Origin: an uncultured bacterium
GTDB lineage: Bacteria > Patescibacteriota > Minisyncoccia > Phycocordibacterales > UBA1006
DNA: 7,426 bases
Assembly: GCA_903873095.1 (NCBI GenBank)
Contig: CAIQMU010000100.1
Span: 1-7,426, forward strand
Direction: 5' to 3'
Under the pieces are notes generated by a model, which was not told the DNA's origin, did no database searches, and saw nothing but the letters and a program-made list of their open reading frames with translations. Shown here in pieces: positions 1 to 6,332 of the stretch. The position numbers and the translations under genes were made by a program. Every line of letters starts with the position of its first letter. The stretch's first letter is position 1.

Positions 1-2
1 CA

Positions 3-401
3 GAAAGTGTTTTACGTGCAGATGATCGAACACGTCATCATAAAAAAATAATGACGATTACAGCACTTGGGTTTATCACGGTACTCATCGCTCTTGGACT
101 CGTTGCATGGTTTGTGCGTCAGGCAGAAATAAAAGAGCAGATGCTCCAAAATGAATATCGAGCAGAATCATTCCAACATTCAGCGCAAGAAGCCCAAGCA
201 TTCTTCGCAGCATATCCGCAAAGTAAAGATCCAAAAGTTGTCGCAGCTGCGCAAGCAGCCTCGCAAAAAACAGCAGCAACATTTTTCAAAAATAATCCTG
301 TAACACCTGCAACTTCTGCACAAATTACAGCTCAAGCAGCACAGTTGCAAGCAATGTATCAACAAGGATTTGCTGATTGGAAAGCAATGCAACCAAAATA
401 A
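3..401 (+). CDS. Small single-pass membrane-anchored protein, 5' end outside window
   Basis: I do not recognise a family. From ATG 51 the product is 116 residues: a hydrophobic segment at about residues 4-22 (ITALGFITVLIALGLVAWFV), then a soluble Ala/Gln-rich region that is probably helical and may form a coiled coil. The reading frame stays open to the window edge. The upstream codons (gaa agt gtt tta cgt gca gat gat cga aca cgt) match the gene's own usage and encode a basic RTRHHKK stretch just before the membrane segment, as expected for a cytoplasmic flank. I therefore think the true start lies upstream of the window and that ATG 51 is internal, although 51-401 remains possible. The soluble part would face outward. 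The TAA stop lies two bases before the next gene's ATG, so the two are probably co-transcribed. An accessory role in the surface-protein run is inference. Confidence 0.6.
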   Translation, partial: ESVLRADDRTRHHKKIMTITALGFITVLIALGLVAWFVRQAEIKEQMLQNEYRAESFQHSAQEAQAFFAAYPQSKDPKVVAAAQAASQKTAATFFKNNPVTPATSAQITAQAAQLQAMYQQGFADWKAMQPK

Positions 402-403
402 TT

Positions 404-1669
404 ATGAATAAGAAAATGATTCGAAATCTAAATATTCTCAAGTGGACTGCTTCGGTTGCACTTATTGCCTTACTGGTTGTTAATTTCCATGATCGTGTAG
501 TATCACGAGCATTTGCTGGTGGACTTATGGCTGTACCGCAAGATTTACATGGATGGGCATGGTCTGATATGCCAAATGGTAGTGATCAAAATATTACACC
601 AAGTAATCATCAAGGTGGTCGTGGACTTGGCTGGATTAGTATGAATGGAACGGATACGGGTACAAATGGAAATGGATATTACAAAGTAGACCTTGATCCT
701 GCAGTGGGAACACTTTCTGGTGATGCTTGGAGTGAATATGGAGGATGGCTTGATTTTACACCATCGGGTCCTTATCCAACATTTACAATATTAGGAGGAC
801 CAAATGTTTTACCAACAACACCGGCAAAAGTTGATTCAGTGTGTCTTACAAGTAAAGGAAGGGCTTGTGTTGTTACAGGATGGGCACGATTTATTGCGGG
901 CGAAGACACGAATACTCAAAATACTGGTGGATGGGATGGGTGGGTAAATATGAGTGGTAATACATATCAAGGTCATGTTGCAAATGGATCATTTGGTGTT
1001 ACTTATGATGCAGACCCAACTGATGTTTGCCCAACAGTTCCGACATCTGCACCATGTTATGGAAAATTCAGTGGATATGCATGGGGAGGTGAAGTTGCAG
1101 GATGGATAGGTTTTGATGGGGTATCGATTACACCTCCGGCACCACTTACACCAGGAAGTTGTACTGATACGAACGCTACAAACTATGGGAAACCATCACC
1201 GTGTACCTGTGCAGGGGAAGGGCAATATGCAGGAACTAATTTCTCTTATAATTATCCATTTGCATCAGGTGCAACCTATCCAGCTCAGTGTAGCGGTAAT
1301 ACACCCCCCCCACCCCCTGGTGGAAATACTGCCTCTGCACAATTGAATTCCTCAGGATGTTCAAATGGAAACACAACACTATCTTGGACATCGACAGGAA
1401 CATCAATGTGTTCAGCTAGTTATTCGGGCTCAGCAATATTTACAGGATCTCAACCAATAAATGGTTCTGCAACAATCACAGGAATTCCTCAAAATGGATT
1501 AACAAATAATGTTACCCTTACATGTACAGCTGTTACCGGATATACACCAGCAACAGTAACATCAACAACATCCGTCATGTGTCCCGTGATATGTTCGAAT
1601 CCTAATGGTTGTGGTGGTACAGGAACACAAACACCAACTGTTCCAAAACCGATTTACAAAGAAAACTAA
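404..1669 (+). CDS. Secreted surface protein with GWAW/GWI repeats and C-terminal Ig-like domain
   Basis: A 421-residue envelope protein of unknown function. Residues 1-12 are basic and 13-28 hydrophobic (signal peptide or anchor), with possible cleavage near AFA-GG at 36-40. Four aromatic repeats follow, pairing a G-x-AW element with a GW-I/L/V element: 50-79 (GWAWSD...GLGWIS), 106-117 (GDAWSEYGGWLDF), 159-182 and 224-240 (GYAWGGEVAGWIGFDG). Residues 253-269 hold a CTDTNATNYGKPSPCTC motif. A TPPPPPGG linker (300-307) leads to a Cys-rich Ig-like domain (about 309-394), in which C319, C336 and C374 flank W328. The GYAW...GWI repeats and the trailing Ig-like module are, to my knowledge, common in Parcubacteria surface proteins. 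I prefer ATG 404 over the upstream TTG 377, because 404 gives a clean signal sequence and no overlap with the previous gene. The Pro linker is encoded over a C8 run. A role in attachment or a surface layer is inference. Confidence 0.85.
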   Translation: MNKKMIRNLNILKWTASVALIALLVVNFHDRVVSRAFAGGLMAVPQDLHGWAWSDMPNGSDQNITPSNHQGGRGLGWISMNGTDTGTNGNGYYKVDLDPAVGTLSGDAWSEYGGWLDFTPSGPYPTFTILGGPNVLPTTPAKVDSVCLTSKGRACVVTGWARFIAGEDTNTQNTGGWDGWVNMSGNTYQGHVANGSFGVTYDADPTDVCPTVPTSAPCYGKFSGYAWGGEVAGWIGFDGVSITPPAPLTPGSCTDTNATNYGKPSPCTCAGEGQYAGTNFSYNYPFASGATYPAQCSGNTPPPPPGGNTASAQLNSSGCSNGNTTLSWTSTGTSMCSASYSGSAIFTGSQPINGSATITGIPQNGLTNNVTLTCTAVTGYTPATVTSTTSVMCPVICSNPNGCGGTGTQTPTVPKPIYKEN

Positions 1670-1693
1670 TTATCCATCTTATCTATCATAATT

Positions 1694-2851
1694 ATGAAAC
1701 ATAAATTTAAAACCACTGCTCAAATACTTGTCGTTGTCGCCGCGGTTGCTATTCTTGCAACAGCTGCGTTTGCTTACACAAATCCATCAGGACCTGCACC
1801 ATCAGGAAATGTTCCTGCTCCCGTAAACACAGGAACATTCATGCAGACAAAATTAGGAGATCTTGGTCTGGCTGGTACAGGTACTGGAAATTTGTTTGCG
1901 ACCATGAATGGTTGGTTTGGTGGTGGCGTATTTGCAAATCAAGGTTATTTTCAGGCGGGTGCCTCAACGAATCAATCTGCTTTACTTGCCTTTCAAAACG
2001 GACTCGGTGTTTTGCAAGCCATGGGAACGACAGCAGGAAAAGGCCTCACTGTGAGCAATTCGGGATCGACCACAATTTCTGGAGGACTTGCTATTACAAG
2101 TGGAAGTCCTGCAGCGGGTTATGTTTTGACAAGTGATGCAAGTGGTAATGCAACATGGCAGCCGGGATCAGCACAATCATTAACAGGAATTTCTACTTTT
2201 GGAAATGGAGGATTGATTGAATATGTAGTGAATGGTGGCACTACTGGTGGTACCGAACAACAAGCAACCTGTGATGTTGGATACAGTCTTGTGGGTGGTG
2301 GTGGACATTGTGATAATAATGGAGGAGGAACTTCGGATGGTCTTCTAACAGATAGTCGTCCTCAAACTAATAATGCAGCAGGTACGAGCGTTACTGGTAC
2401 AGCATGGTATGTCCACTGTGGAGGAACAGGAAACCCTGCAGCGCATGCATTTGCAATTTGTATGAAAGATACATCACTTGCGACAGTATCCTCTGCTCCT
2501 TCGCCAAGTCAAGTCGCGTGGCATCCAGTAACTGACACAGGTGGAACAGCAGGGGAATCATGTTCATCATGGCTCTCGTCATTGCACCCAACAGTTCAAG
2601 GTTATGAAGTTGATGATAATACATCCTTTAATGGAAACGATTCAGCATTCCATTTGGGCGAGTGTGCATATCAAACACCATCACAGATAACAATAAGTGG
2701 TGTAGTTACGAGTTGTTATGCGGATTCGGCTACAAATCCAACTATTTCAAGTAGTGCCAAACCAGTTGCAAGTTGTGGTGATTCGAATGCTTATATTCAG
2801 AGTTCTTCAACTCCAATATCAGTTGCGCAATACACAGCAGCAAAATATTAA
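1694..2851 (+). CDS. Secreted modular surface protein with tail-fibre-like segment
   Basis: A 385-residue secreted protein with no recognised enzyme motif. Residues 1-27 form a signal peptide (basic KHKFK, hydrophobic 11-25, likely cleavage at AFA-YT). Next is a YTNPSGPAPSGNVPAPVN segment (28-45), which I recognise as a recurrent N-terminal motif of Parcubacteria surface proteins, followed by a Gly/Ala-rich repetitive part. Residues 136-156 (SGSPAAGYVLTSDASGNATWQ) resemble a connector seen in phage tail fibres and other fibrous proteins. From about 190 comes a Cys-containing C-terminal domain: TCDVGYSLVGGGGHC, then a serine/proline stretch, W238, H241-C242 and AFAIC (252-256). This resembles the C-aG-x-vGGG...W...a-aiC pattern of tips on collagen-like or fibre proteins. 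Further cysteines at 290, 324, 341 and 361 suggest disulfides outside the cell. The gene follows its neighbour by 24 bases and is ended by a strong hairpin. Trimerisation and adhesion are inference. Confidence 0.85.
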   Translation: MKHKFKTTAQILVVVAAVAILATAAFAYTNPSGPAPSGNVPAPVNTGTFMQTKLGDLGLAGTGTGNLFATMNGWFGGGVFANQGYFQAGASTNQSALLAFQNGLGVLQAMGTTAGKGLTVSNSGSTTISGGLAITSGSPAAGYVLTSDASGNATWQPGSAQSLTGISTFGNGGLIEYVVNGGTTGGTEQQATCDVGYSLVGGGGHCDNNGGGTSDGLLTDSRPQTNNAAGTSVTGTAWYVHCGGTGNPAAHAFAICMKDTSLATVSSAPSPSQVAWHPVTDTGGTAGESCSSWLSSLHPTVQGYEVDDNTSFNGNDSAFHLGECAYQTPSQITISGVVTSCYADSATNPTISSSAKPVASCGDSNAYIQSSSTPISVAQYTAAKY

Positions 2852-2862
2852 TAAGATTGTTT

Positions 2863-2890
2863 AAAAAGCCTTGAATTTCAAGGCTTTTTA
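2863..2890 (+). terminator. Rho-independent terminator closing the surface-protein run
   Basis: A perfect 12-bp stem (AAAAAGCCTTGA at 2863-2874 with TCAAGGCTTTTT at 2878-2889) closes over a 3-base ATT loop and ends in T5. It begins 12 bases after the stop codon of the 1694-2851 gene. The A5/T5 ends make it symmetric, so it could also work on the minus strand, but no minus-strand gene lies near it. Confidence 0.9.
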
Positions 2891-2988
2891 TCATGGGGAT
2901 AACTTACTTGTCATTTTTAAAAATAAATGCTTTAATAATAACAAGATATTCTGAATCATTTTTCTTTCACATAATAAAATATCAAACA

Positions 2989-3609
2989 ATGAAAAAACTA
3001 CTTTTCACACTTATCTTTTCGATGTCGATATTTTTGATATCGGCTCAGACTTTGCAAATGTCGGTCGGTTTTGGATGGAGGGACGGGAGTAATAACTTTC
3101 TAGTCGTCCTTAATTTTCCAAACGGAACAGCTCCCTATACCAGTCACATAGTCATCAACTATGTAGCCCAAGGAGGATTGTATGAAATACCTGTCTGCGA
3201 CACTACTTACGTCTTTTCTTCAAATGGATTGATTAATAGTGATACAAGCAGATGGTATACGCCACCAGCTACAGGTCAGTATCAAATAACTATTAGATCC
3301 TCGGATGCAACAGGTGATACTTCATTTGACTATCTTCTGCAATACTTTACAGCTGATACTACAACCGGCATCGCAGATGAATCATCACCTAAGTCTAATG
3401 CTTGGTACTACAACAAGTATCTCACTTGGAAAAATGTAGATGAAGGGTCAATGATGCAAGTGATCAATGTCCTCGGGCAAACACTTGTTTCAAAAACAAT
3501 TGAATCAACCGATGGACAGACAGACTTATCAGGCCTGAAATCAGGTATCTATCTTGCGCTCTTTAAAAAGGGGGAGACAGTAATAAGTCGTAAATTTCAA
3601 GTTAATTAA
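2989..3609 (+). CDS. Secreted protein with Bacteroidota-type T9SS C-terminal sorting domain
   Basis: A 206-residue protein. Residues 1-19 are a clear signal peptide (MKK, a hydrophobic LLFTLIFSMSIFLIS, cleavage after SA-Q). Residues about 22-120 look like a beta-rich extracellular domain that I cannot name; it has a single cysteine, C70. Residues about 126-206 resemble the type A sorting domain of the type IX (Por) secretion system: a TTGI linker, QVINVLGQTLVSK at 157-169, LSGLKSGIYLALF at 180-192, and a terminal SRKFQVN. The usual YPNP-like element at the start of that domain is not clear. T9SS is an outer-membrane system of Bacteroidota, so this is unexpected beside Patescibacteria-like genes. 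Codons such as gtc, acc, agg and cta are more frequent here than in the neighbours, which suggests transfer. I chose ATG 2989 because an upstream ATG (2893) adds 32 residues ahead of the signal peptide and abuts the terminator. Confidence 0.8.
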   Translation: MKKLLFTLIFSMSIFLISAQTLQMSVGFGWRDGSNNFLVVLNFPNGTAPYTSHIVINYVAQGGLYEIPVCDTTYVFSSNGLINSDTSRWYTPPATGQYQITIRSSDATGDTSFDYLLQYFTADTTTGIADESSPKSNAWYYNKYLTWKNVDEGSMMQVINVLGQTLVSKTIESTDGQTDLSGLKSGIYLALFKKGETVISRKFQVN

Positions 3610-3615
3610 AGAAGC

Positions 3616-3649
3616 TGGTGATATATGTCATATATTATGATATATTCAC
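3616..3649. repeat. AT-rich interrupted palindrome downstream of the T9SS-CTD gene
   Basis: ATATATG (3621-3627) and CATATAT (3629-3635) are perfect 7-bp inverted arms around one T. GTGA and TCAC flank the wider block, and TGATATAT occurs twice, 19 bases apart. It sits between the stop codon and the terminator. It could be a protein binding site, an RNA hairpin or simply AT-rich spacer. Confidence 0.35.
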
Positions 3650-3685
3650 AATCTCCAAGACCTGCAAGGTTTTGGGGATTTTTTT
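3650..3685 (+). terminator. Rho-independent terminator after the T9SS-CTD gene
   Basis: A 14-bp stem containing two G-T pairs (AATCTCCAAGACCT at 3650-3663 with AGGTTTTGGGGATT at 3667-3680) closes over a GCA loop and is followed by T5. It lies 40 bases after the stop codon and isolates the 2989-3609 gene from tpiA. The tpiA promoter begins just beyond it. Confidence 0.85.
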
Positions 3686-3707
3686 GTACGATTTTTTCTT
3701 GATAGGA

Positions 3708-3716
3708 TGCTATACT
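3708..3716 (+). promoter_or_regulatory. Extended -10 promoter of tpiA-pgk, predicted leaderless
   Basis: TGC directly precedes TATACT (3711-3716), giving an extended -10 element. Six bases then separate it from the tpiA ATG at 3723, so the expected transcription start is the A of the ATG. No convincing -35 box sits at normal spacing, which the TGn extension may offset. There is no room for a ribosome binding site. Confidence 0.65.
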
Positions 3717-3722
3717 TAGATC

Positions 3723-4484
3723 ATGAAAAAGTTAATTATTGCCAATTGGAAAATGAATCCGACGCGTGGTCTTGATGCGCGCAAATTATTCAAATCCGTA
3801 AATACGATTGCATCAAAACTGAAAAACGTTGAAACCGTTATTTGTCCGCCACTTGTGTATTTGGAATCACTTGGAGAATTAGTAACAAATCGTGCATGTG
3901 TACTTGGTTCGCAAGATGCGTTTTGGGAACATGCAGGTCCATTCACAGGACAAGTTTCGGCAGATATGATTTTTGGTACGAAAGCTCGTTATGTGATCGT
4001 TGGGCACTCTGAACGTCGTGCACTTGGTGAAACAGATAGTGATATTAATAAAAAAATAAAAAGTATTTTGCAGTTTCCACTCATTCCTGTTTTGTGTGTT
4101 GGCGAAATCTCTCGTGATGATGATCATCAGTTTGTAAAACTTGTAAAAAATCAAATCAGGTTGGCATTGGTAGATTTAACTGATGAAGAAATTTCACGTG
4201 TTGTTATTGCGTATGAGCCTGTTTGGGCAATTGGTAGTAAGGCCAAGAAGGCATGTGAGCCTGCTGATTGTAGAGAAATGTCACACATTATTAAAACCGT
4301 GCTTGCAGATCTTAGTAATTCTGAAATTACAAAAAATATTCCCATATTATATGGAGGATCTGTGAACTCAGAAAATAGTGAGTCATATCTCAAAGATGGT
4401 TTGGTTGACGGTTTACTTGTTGGACGTGCAAGCTTGGATGGAAAGGAATTTATTAAAATTTTAAAAATTGCCGAGAAAAGTTAA
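3723..4484 (+). CDS. tpiA: Triosephosphate isomerase
   Basis: Interconverts dihydroxyacetone phosphate and glyceraldehyde 3-phosphate in cytosolic glycolysis. At 253 residues it has the usual family length. The (beta/alpha)8 signatures are all present: ANWKMN at 7-12 with substrate-binding N8 and K10, VGHSERR at 93-99 with electrophile H95, VLCVGE at 123-128, and AYEPVWAIG at 163-171 with catalytic base E165. The phosphate-binding YGGS is at 210-213. Two places are unusual. The flexible loop 6 reads GSKAKKACEPADC after AIG, where most enzymes have GTGKTA, so it is longer and more basic. The late phosphate-binding GG is VGRASL at 233-238, with R235 in place of the second glycine. The catalytic residues are intact, so I expect an active enzyme. 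The gene is the first of a two-gene unit with pgk and is probably expressed from a leaderless transcript. Confidence 0.97.
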   Translation: MKKLIIANWKMNPTRGLDARKLFKSVNTIASKLKNVETVICPPLVYLESLGELVTNRACVLGSQDAFWEHAGPFTGQVSADMIFGTKARYVIVGHSERRALGETDSDINKKIKSILQFPLIPVLCVGEISRDDDHQFVKLVKNQIRLALVDLTDEEISRVVIAYEPVWAIGSKAKKACEPADCREMSHIIKTVLADLSNSEITKNIPILYGGSVNSENSESYLKDGLVDGLLVGRASLDGKEFIKILKIAEKS

Positions 4485-4486
4485 TT

Positions 4487-5614
4487 ATGAATTATTTATC
4501 ACATCAAAACCCAAAAGATTTTCACGGAAAACGAGTACTCCTTCGTCTTGATTTAAATGTTCCACTAAATGAAGCTGGGCATGTTGACCCAAGTGATGCT
4601 GATCGTATTACAAAATCACTTCCAACATTACAATGGCTACAAGAAGCAGGTGCAAAAACAATTATCATTTCACATATCGGTCGTGATCCGAAAGAAACAC
4701 TTCGCCCGGTTGCTCGTTATATGGAAACACTGATGACGATTGGATTTGATCCAGAACTGTCGGGGGAACGATTGCACGAAATGATTCATAACTTGGGAAA
4801 TGGTCATGCAATCATGCTTGAAAACTTGCGAAGTAATCCTGGTGAAGAATCAAATGATGAGGTGTTTGCAAAATCACTTGCAGATATGGCTGATTTTTAT
4901 GTAAACGATGCGTTTGCAGTTTCACATCGTGCACATGCGTCCCTTGTAGGAATTCCAAAACTATTACCAAGTTTTGCAGGACTTCAAATGGAGCAAGAAA
5001 TCGAACATTTGTCGAAATCATTTACGCCAAGTTCACCGAGCATTCTTGTTTTAGGTGGTGCGAAATTTGAAACAAAACTTCCTGTGATTTCAAAATTCTT
5101 GAATATTGTTGATCATATCGTGATCGGTGGCGCACTTGCTAATAATTTTTACAAGGAAATGGGATATGAAATCGGTGCATCACTTGTTGATGAGACGGCA
5201 AACATTTCATCACTTCTTGGAAATGAGAAAATTATTATTCCAAAACTCGTCATTGTTGAAAATGACAAGGGTCACGAGACAAAAAATGCATTAGATGTTA
5301 CACGTAGTGATAAAATTGTAGATATTGCACCGGAGGGACTTGATGAATATGCGCAATTATTTGCAGATGCGACATTTGTTCTATGGAACGGACCGATGGG
5401 GAATTATGAAAATGGATTTGTAGATGGTAGTAAGAAAATTATAAATCTGATTTCGTCATCACACGCAGAATCAATTGTTGGTGGAGGTGATTCGGTTGCA
5501 CTGATCGAACAGCTTGATATGGCAGATAAATTCGGATTTCTCTCGACGGGTGGTGGTGCGATGCTTGAATACTTGGCACAAGGAACTCTTCCGGGAATTG
5601 AAGCGTTAAATTAA
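4487..5614 (+). CDS. pgk: Phosphoglycerate kinase
   Basis: Transfers phosphate from 1,3-bisphosphoglycerate to ADP, making ATP and 3-phosphoglycerate. It is a cytosolic monomer in this family. At 375 residues it is a little shorter than the usual 390 or so. The N-terminal substrate domain shows RLDLNVP (20-26; R20, D22, N24), ADR with R40, SHIGR (62-66), ENLR with R115, and NDAFAVSHRAHAS (140-152; R148). The C-terminal nucleotide domain shows GGAKFETK (190-197), WNGPMGNYE (300-308), GGGDS (332-336) and FLSTGGGAMLEYL (351-363), ending in LPGIEAL. H63 lies in SHIGRDP, where many enzymes have SHLGRP. It starts two bases after the tpiA stop, in the context TAATTATGAA, with no Shine-Dalgarno sequence, so translation is probably coupled to tpiA. 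All the binding residues looked for are present and I see no damage. Confidence 0.97.
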   Translation: MNYLSHQNPKDFHGKRVLLRLDLNVPLNEAGHVDPSDADRITKSLPTLQWLQEAGAKTIIISHIGRDPKETLRPVARYMETLMTIGFDPELSGERLHEMIHNLGNGHAIMLENLRSNPGEESNDEVFAKSLADMADFYVNDAFAVSHRAHASLVGIPKLLPSFAGLQMEQEIEHLSKSFTPSSPSILVLGGAKFETKLPVISKFLNIVDHIVIGGALANNFYKEMGYEIGASLVDETANISSLLGNEKIIIPKLVIVENDKGHETKNALDVTRSDKIVDIAPEGLDEYAQLFADATFVLWNGPMGNYENGFVDGSKKIINLISSSHAESIVGGGDSVALIEQLDMADKFGFLSTGGGAMLEYLAQGTLPGIEALN

Positions 5615-5639
5615 AAAACACCGCAAGGTGTTTTTTAAT
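5610..5639. terminator. Bidirectional terminator between pgk and the convergent gene
   Basis: A 13-bp perfect stem (ATTAAAAAACACC with GGTGTTTTTTAAT) closes over a GCAA tetraloop at 5623-5626. Runs of A6 and T6 give a U-tract on either strand. It overlaps the pgk stop region and ends one base before the stop codon of the minus-strand gene, so it can serve both convergent units. Confidence 0.9.
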
Positions 5640-5640
5640 A

Positions 5641-6315
5641 TTACAAACTGATTGTATTTGTTTGCATCTGATCGCGCGTTGGTGCATCCATATCAAGAAC
5701 ATGATTTCCGTTCTTGTCAGAAGTTGCATAACCAACTTGGTTAATGCGAACTTTGTATGTTCCATTGACTGATGGATGTGTAACGACAGTCATGCGAAGA
5801 GTTGCTGGAGTATAAGCAGGAATCACAAATCGATTCGCTGCGTTAAGACTTGCGCCTGATACTGAATTGATGAGACAACTTCCATTTCCGATTCCATCGG
5901 TTGTTGCAATTCCATCTTTTACAAGACTAAACGAAACACCGTTCGTTCCAAGTGCTGGGTTGCATACTTGTGAAACATAGAGTGGTTTGTCTGCCGAGTT
6001 AATTGTGAACTGGATCATGAACAATCCATGTTTTGTTGTACTTGCATCTGCTGTTGCGATTGCTGTTTGAGAGACAAAATGTAATTGTGGTGCCATTGTT
6101 GTAACAACTTCTCCTTTTGGTGTAGATGTTGCTACTTCTACACTTGGTGTTGATATTGCTGATGTTTGGGTTGCTGTGGGAAGTGTTGCTGCATCATCCT
6201 GGGCAAGAGGTTGTGATTTATGGGTTATAGCAAGTATTGCAATGACGGCAATAACAAGGATCATAACACCACCTAATAGGTACGTCTGGTATTTTTTAAA
6301 GATTTCTTTATTCAT
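5641..6315 (-). CDS. Membrane-anchored secreted protein with Thr/Ser-rich stalk
   Basis: A 224-residue protein of unknown function. A basic start (MNKEIFKKYQ) precedes one hydrophobic helix at about 12-30. No cleavage site stands out, so it is probably an N-terminal anchor. Residues about 34-76 form a low-complexity stalk rich in Thr, Ser, Ala and Pro. Residues about 77-224 look beta-rich, with two cysteines (C118, C147) that could pair outside the cell. The last part (NRFVIPAYTPATLRMTVVTH, then GTYKVRINQVGYATSD at 185-200) has the feel of an extracellular beta-sandwich found in many Patescibacteria envelope proteins, but that is weak recognition only. It starts 9 bases after the HIT gene ends and has its own -10 box overlapping the HIT stop codon, so it may be transcribed both with HIT and alone. 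Confidence 0.8.
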   Translation of the reverse strand: MNKEIFKKYQTYLLGGVMILVIAVIAILAITHKSQPLAQDDAATLPTATQTSAISTPSVEVATSTPKGEVVTTMAPQLHFVSQTAIATADASTTKHGLFMIQFTINSADKPLYVSQVCNPALGTNGVSFSLVKDGIATTDGIGNGSCLINSVSGASLNAANRFVIPAYTPATLRMTVVTHPSVNGTYKVRINQVGYATSDKNGNHVLDMDAPTRDQMQTNTISL

Positions 6316-6323
6316 AGGGTTTT

Positions 6324-6332
6324 ATTATAGCA
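6324..6332 (-). promoter_or_regulatory. Extended -10 promoter of the 5641-6315 gene
   Basis: Read on the minus strand, TGC directly precedes a consensus TATAAT (6329-6324), then 8 bases to the ATG at 6315. The predicted transcript has a leader of 0-2 bases. The box overlaps the last codons and the TAA stop of the HIT gene. No clear -35 box is seen. Confidence 0.6.

Noticed and set aside
1..51. End of a different upstream gene in frame 1 (QKVFYVQMIEHVIIKK, TAA overlapping ATG 51)
   Set aside because: Its codons (tac, cac, gtc, atc, cag) are unlike the local genes, while the frame continuous with the 51-401 gene uses typical codons and gives a sensible basic pre-membrane stretch.
377..403. TTG start extending the 404-1669 gene upstream
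   Set aside because: It would overlap the previous gene and add residues ahead of a clean signal sequence. ATG 404 has the same context as two other starts in the window.
2893..2988. Upstream ATG for the T9SS-CTD gene
   Set aside because: It begins three bases after the terminator and would place 32 residues before an otherwise ideal signal peptide.
3699..3716. TTGATA as the -35 box for tpiA
   Set aside because: It is only six bases from the -10 box, far too close. The extended -10 explains the promoter better.
3716..3946. Minus-strand ORF overlapping the start of tpiA
   Set aside because: It is a mirror of the well-supported tpiA coding sequence, with no promoter and no recognisable protein features.
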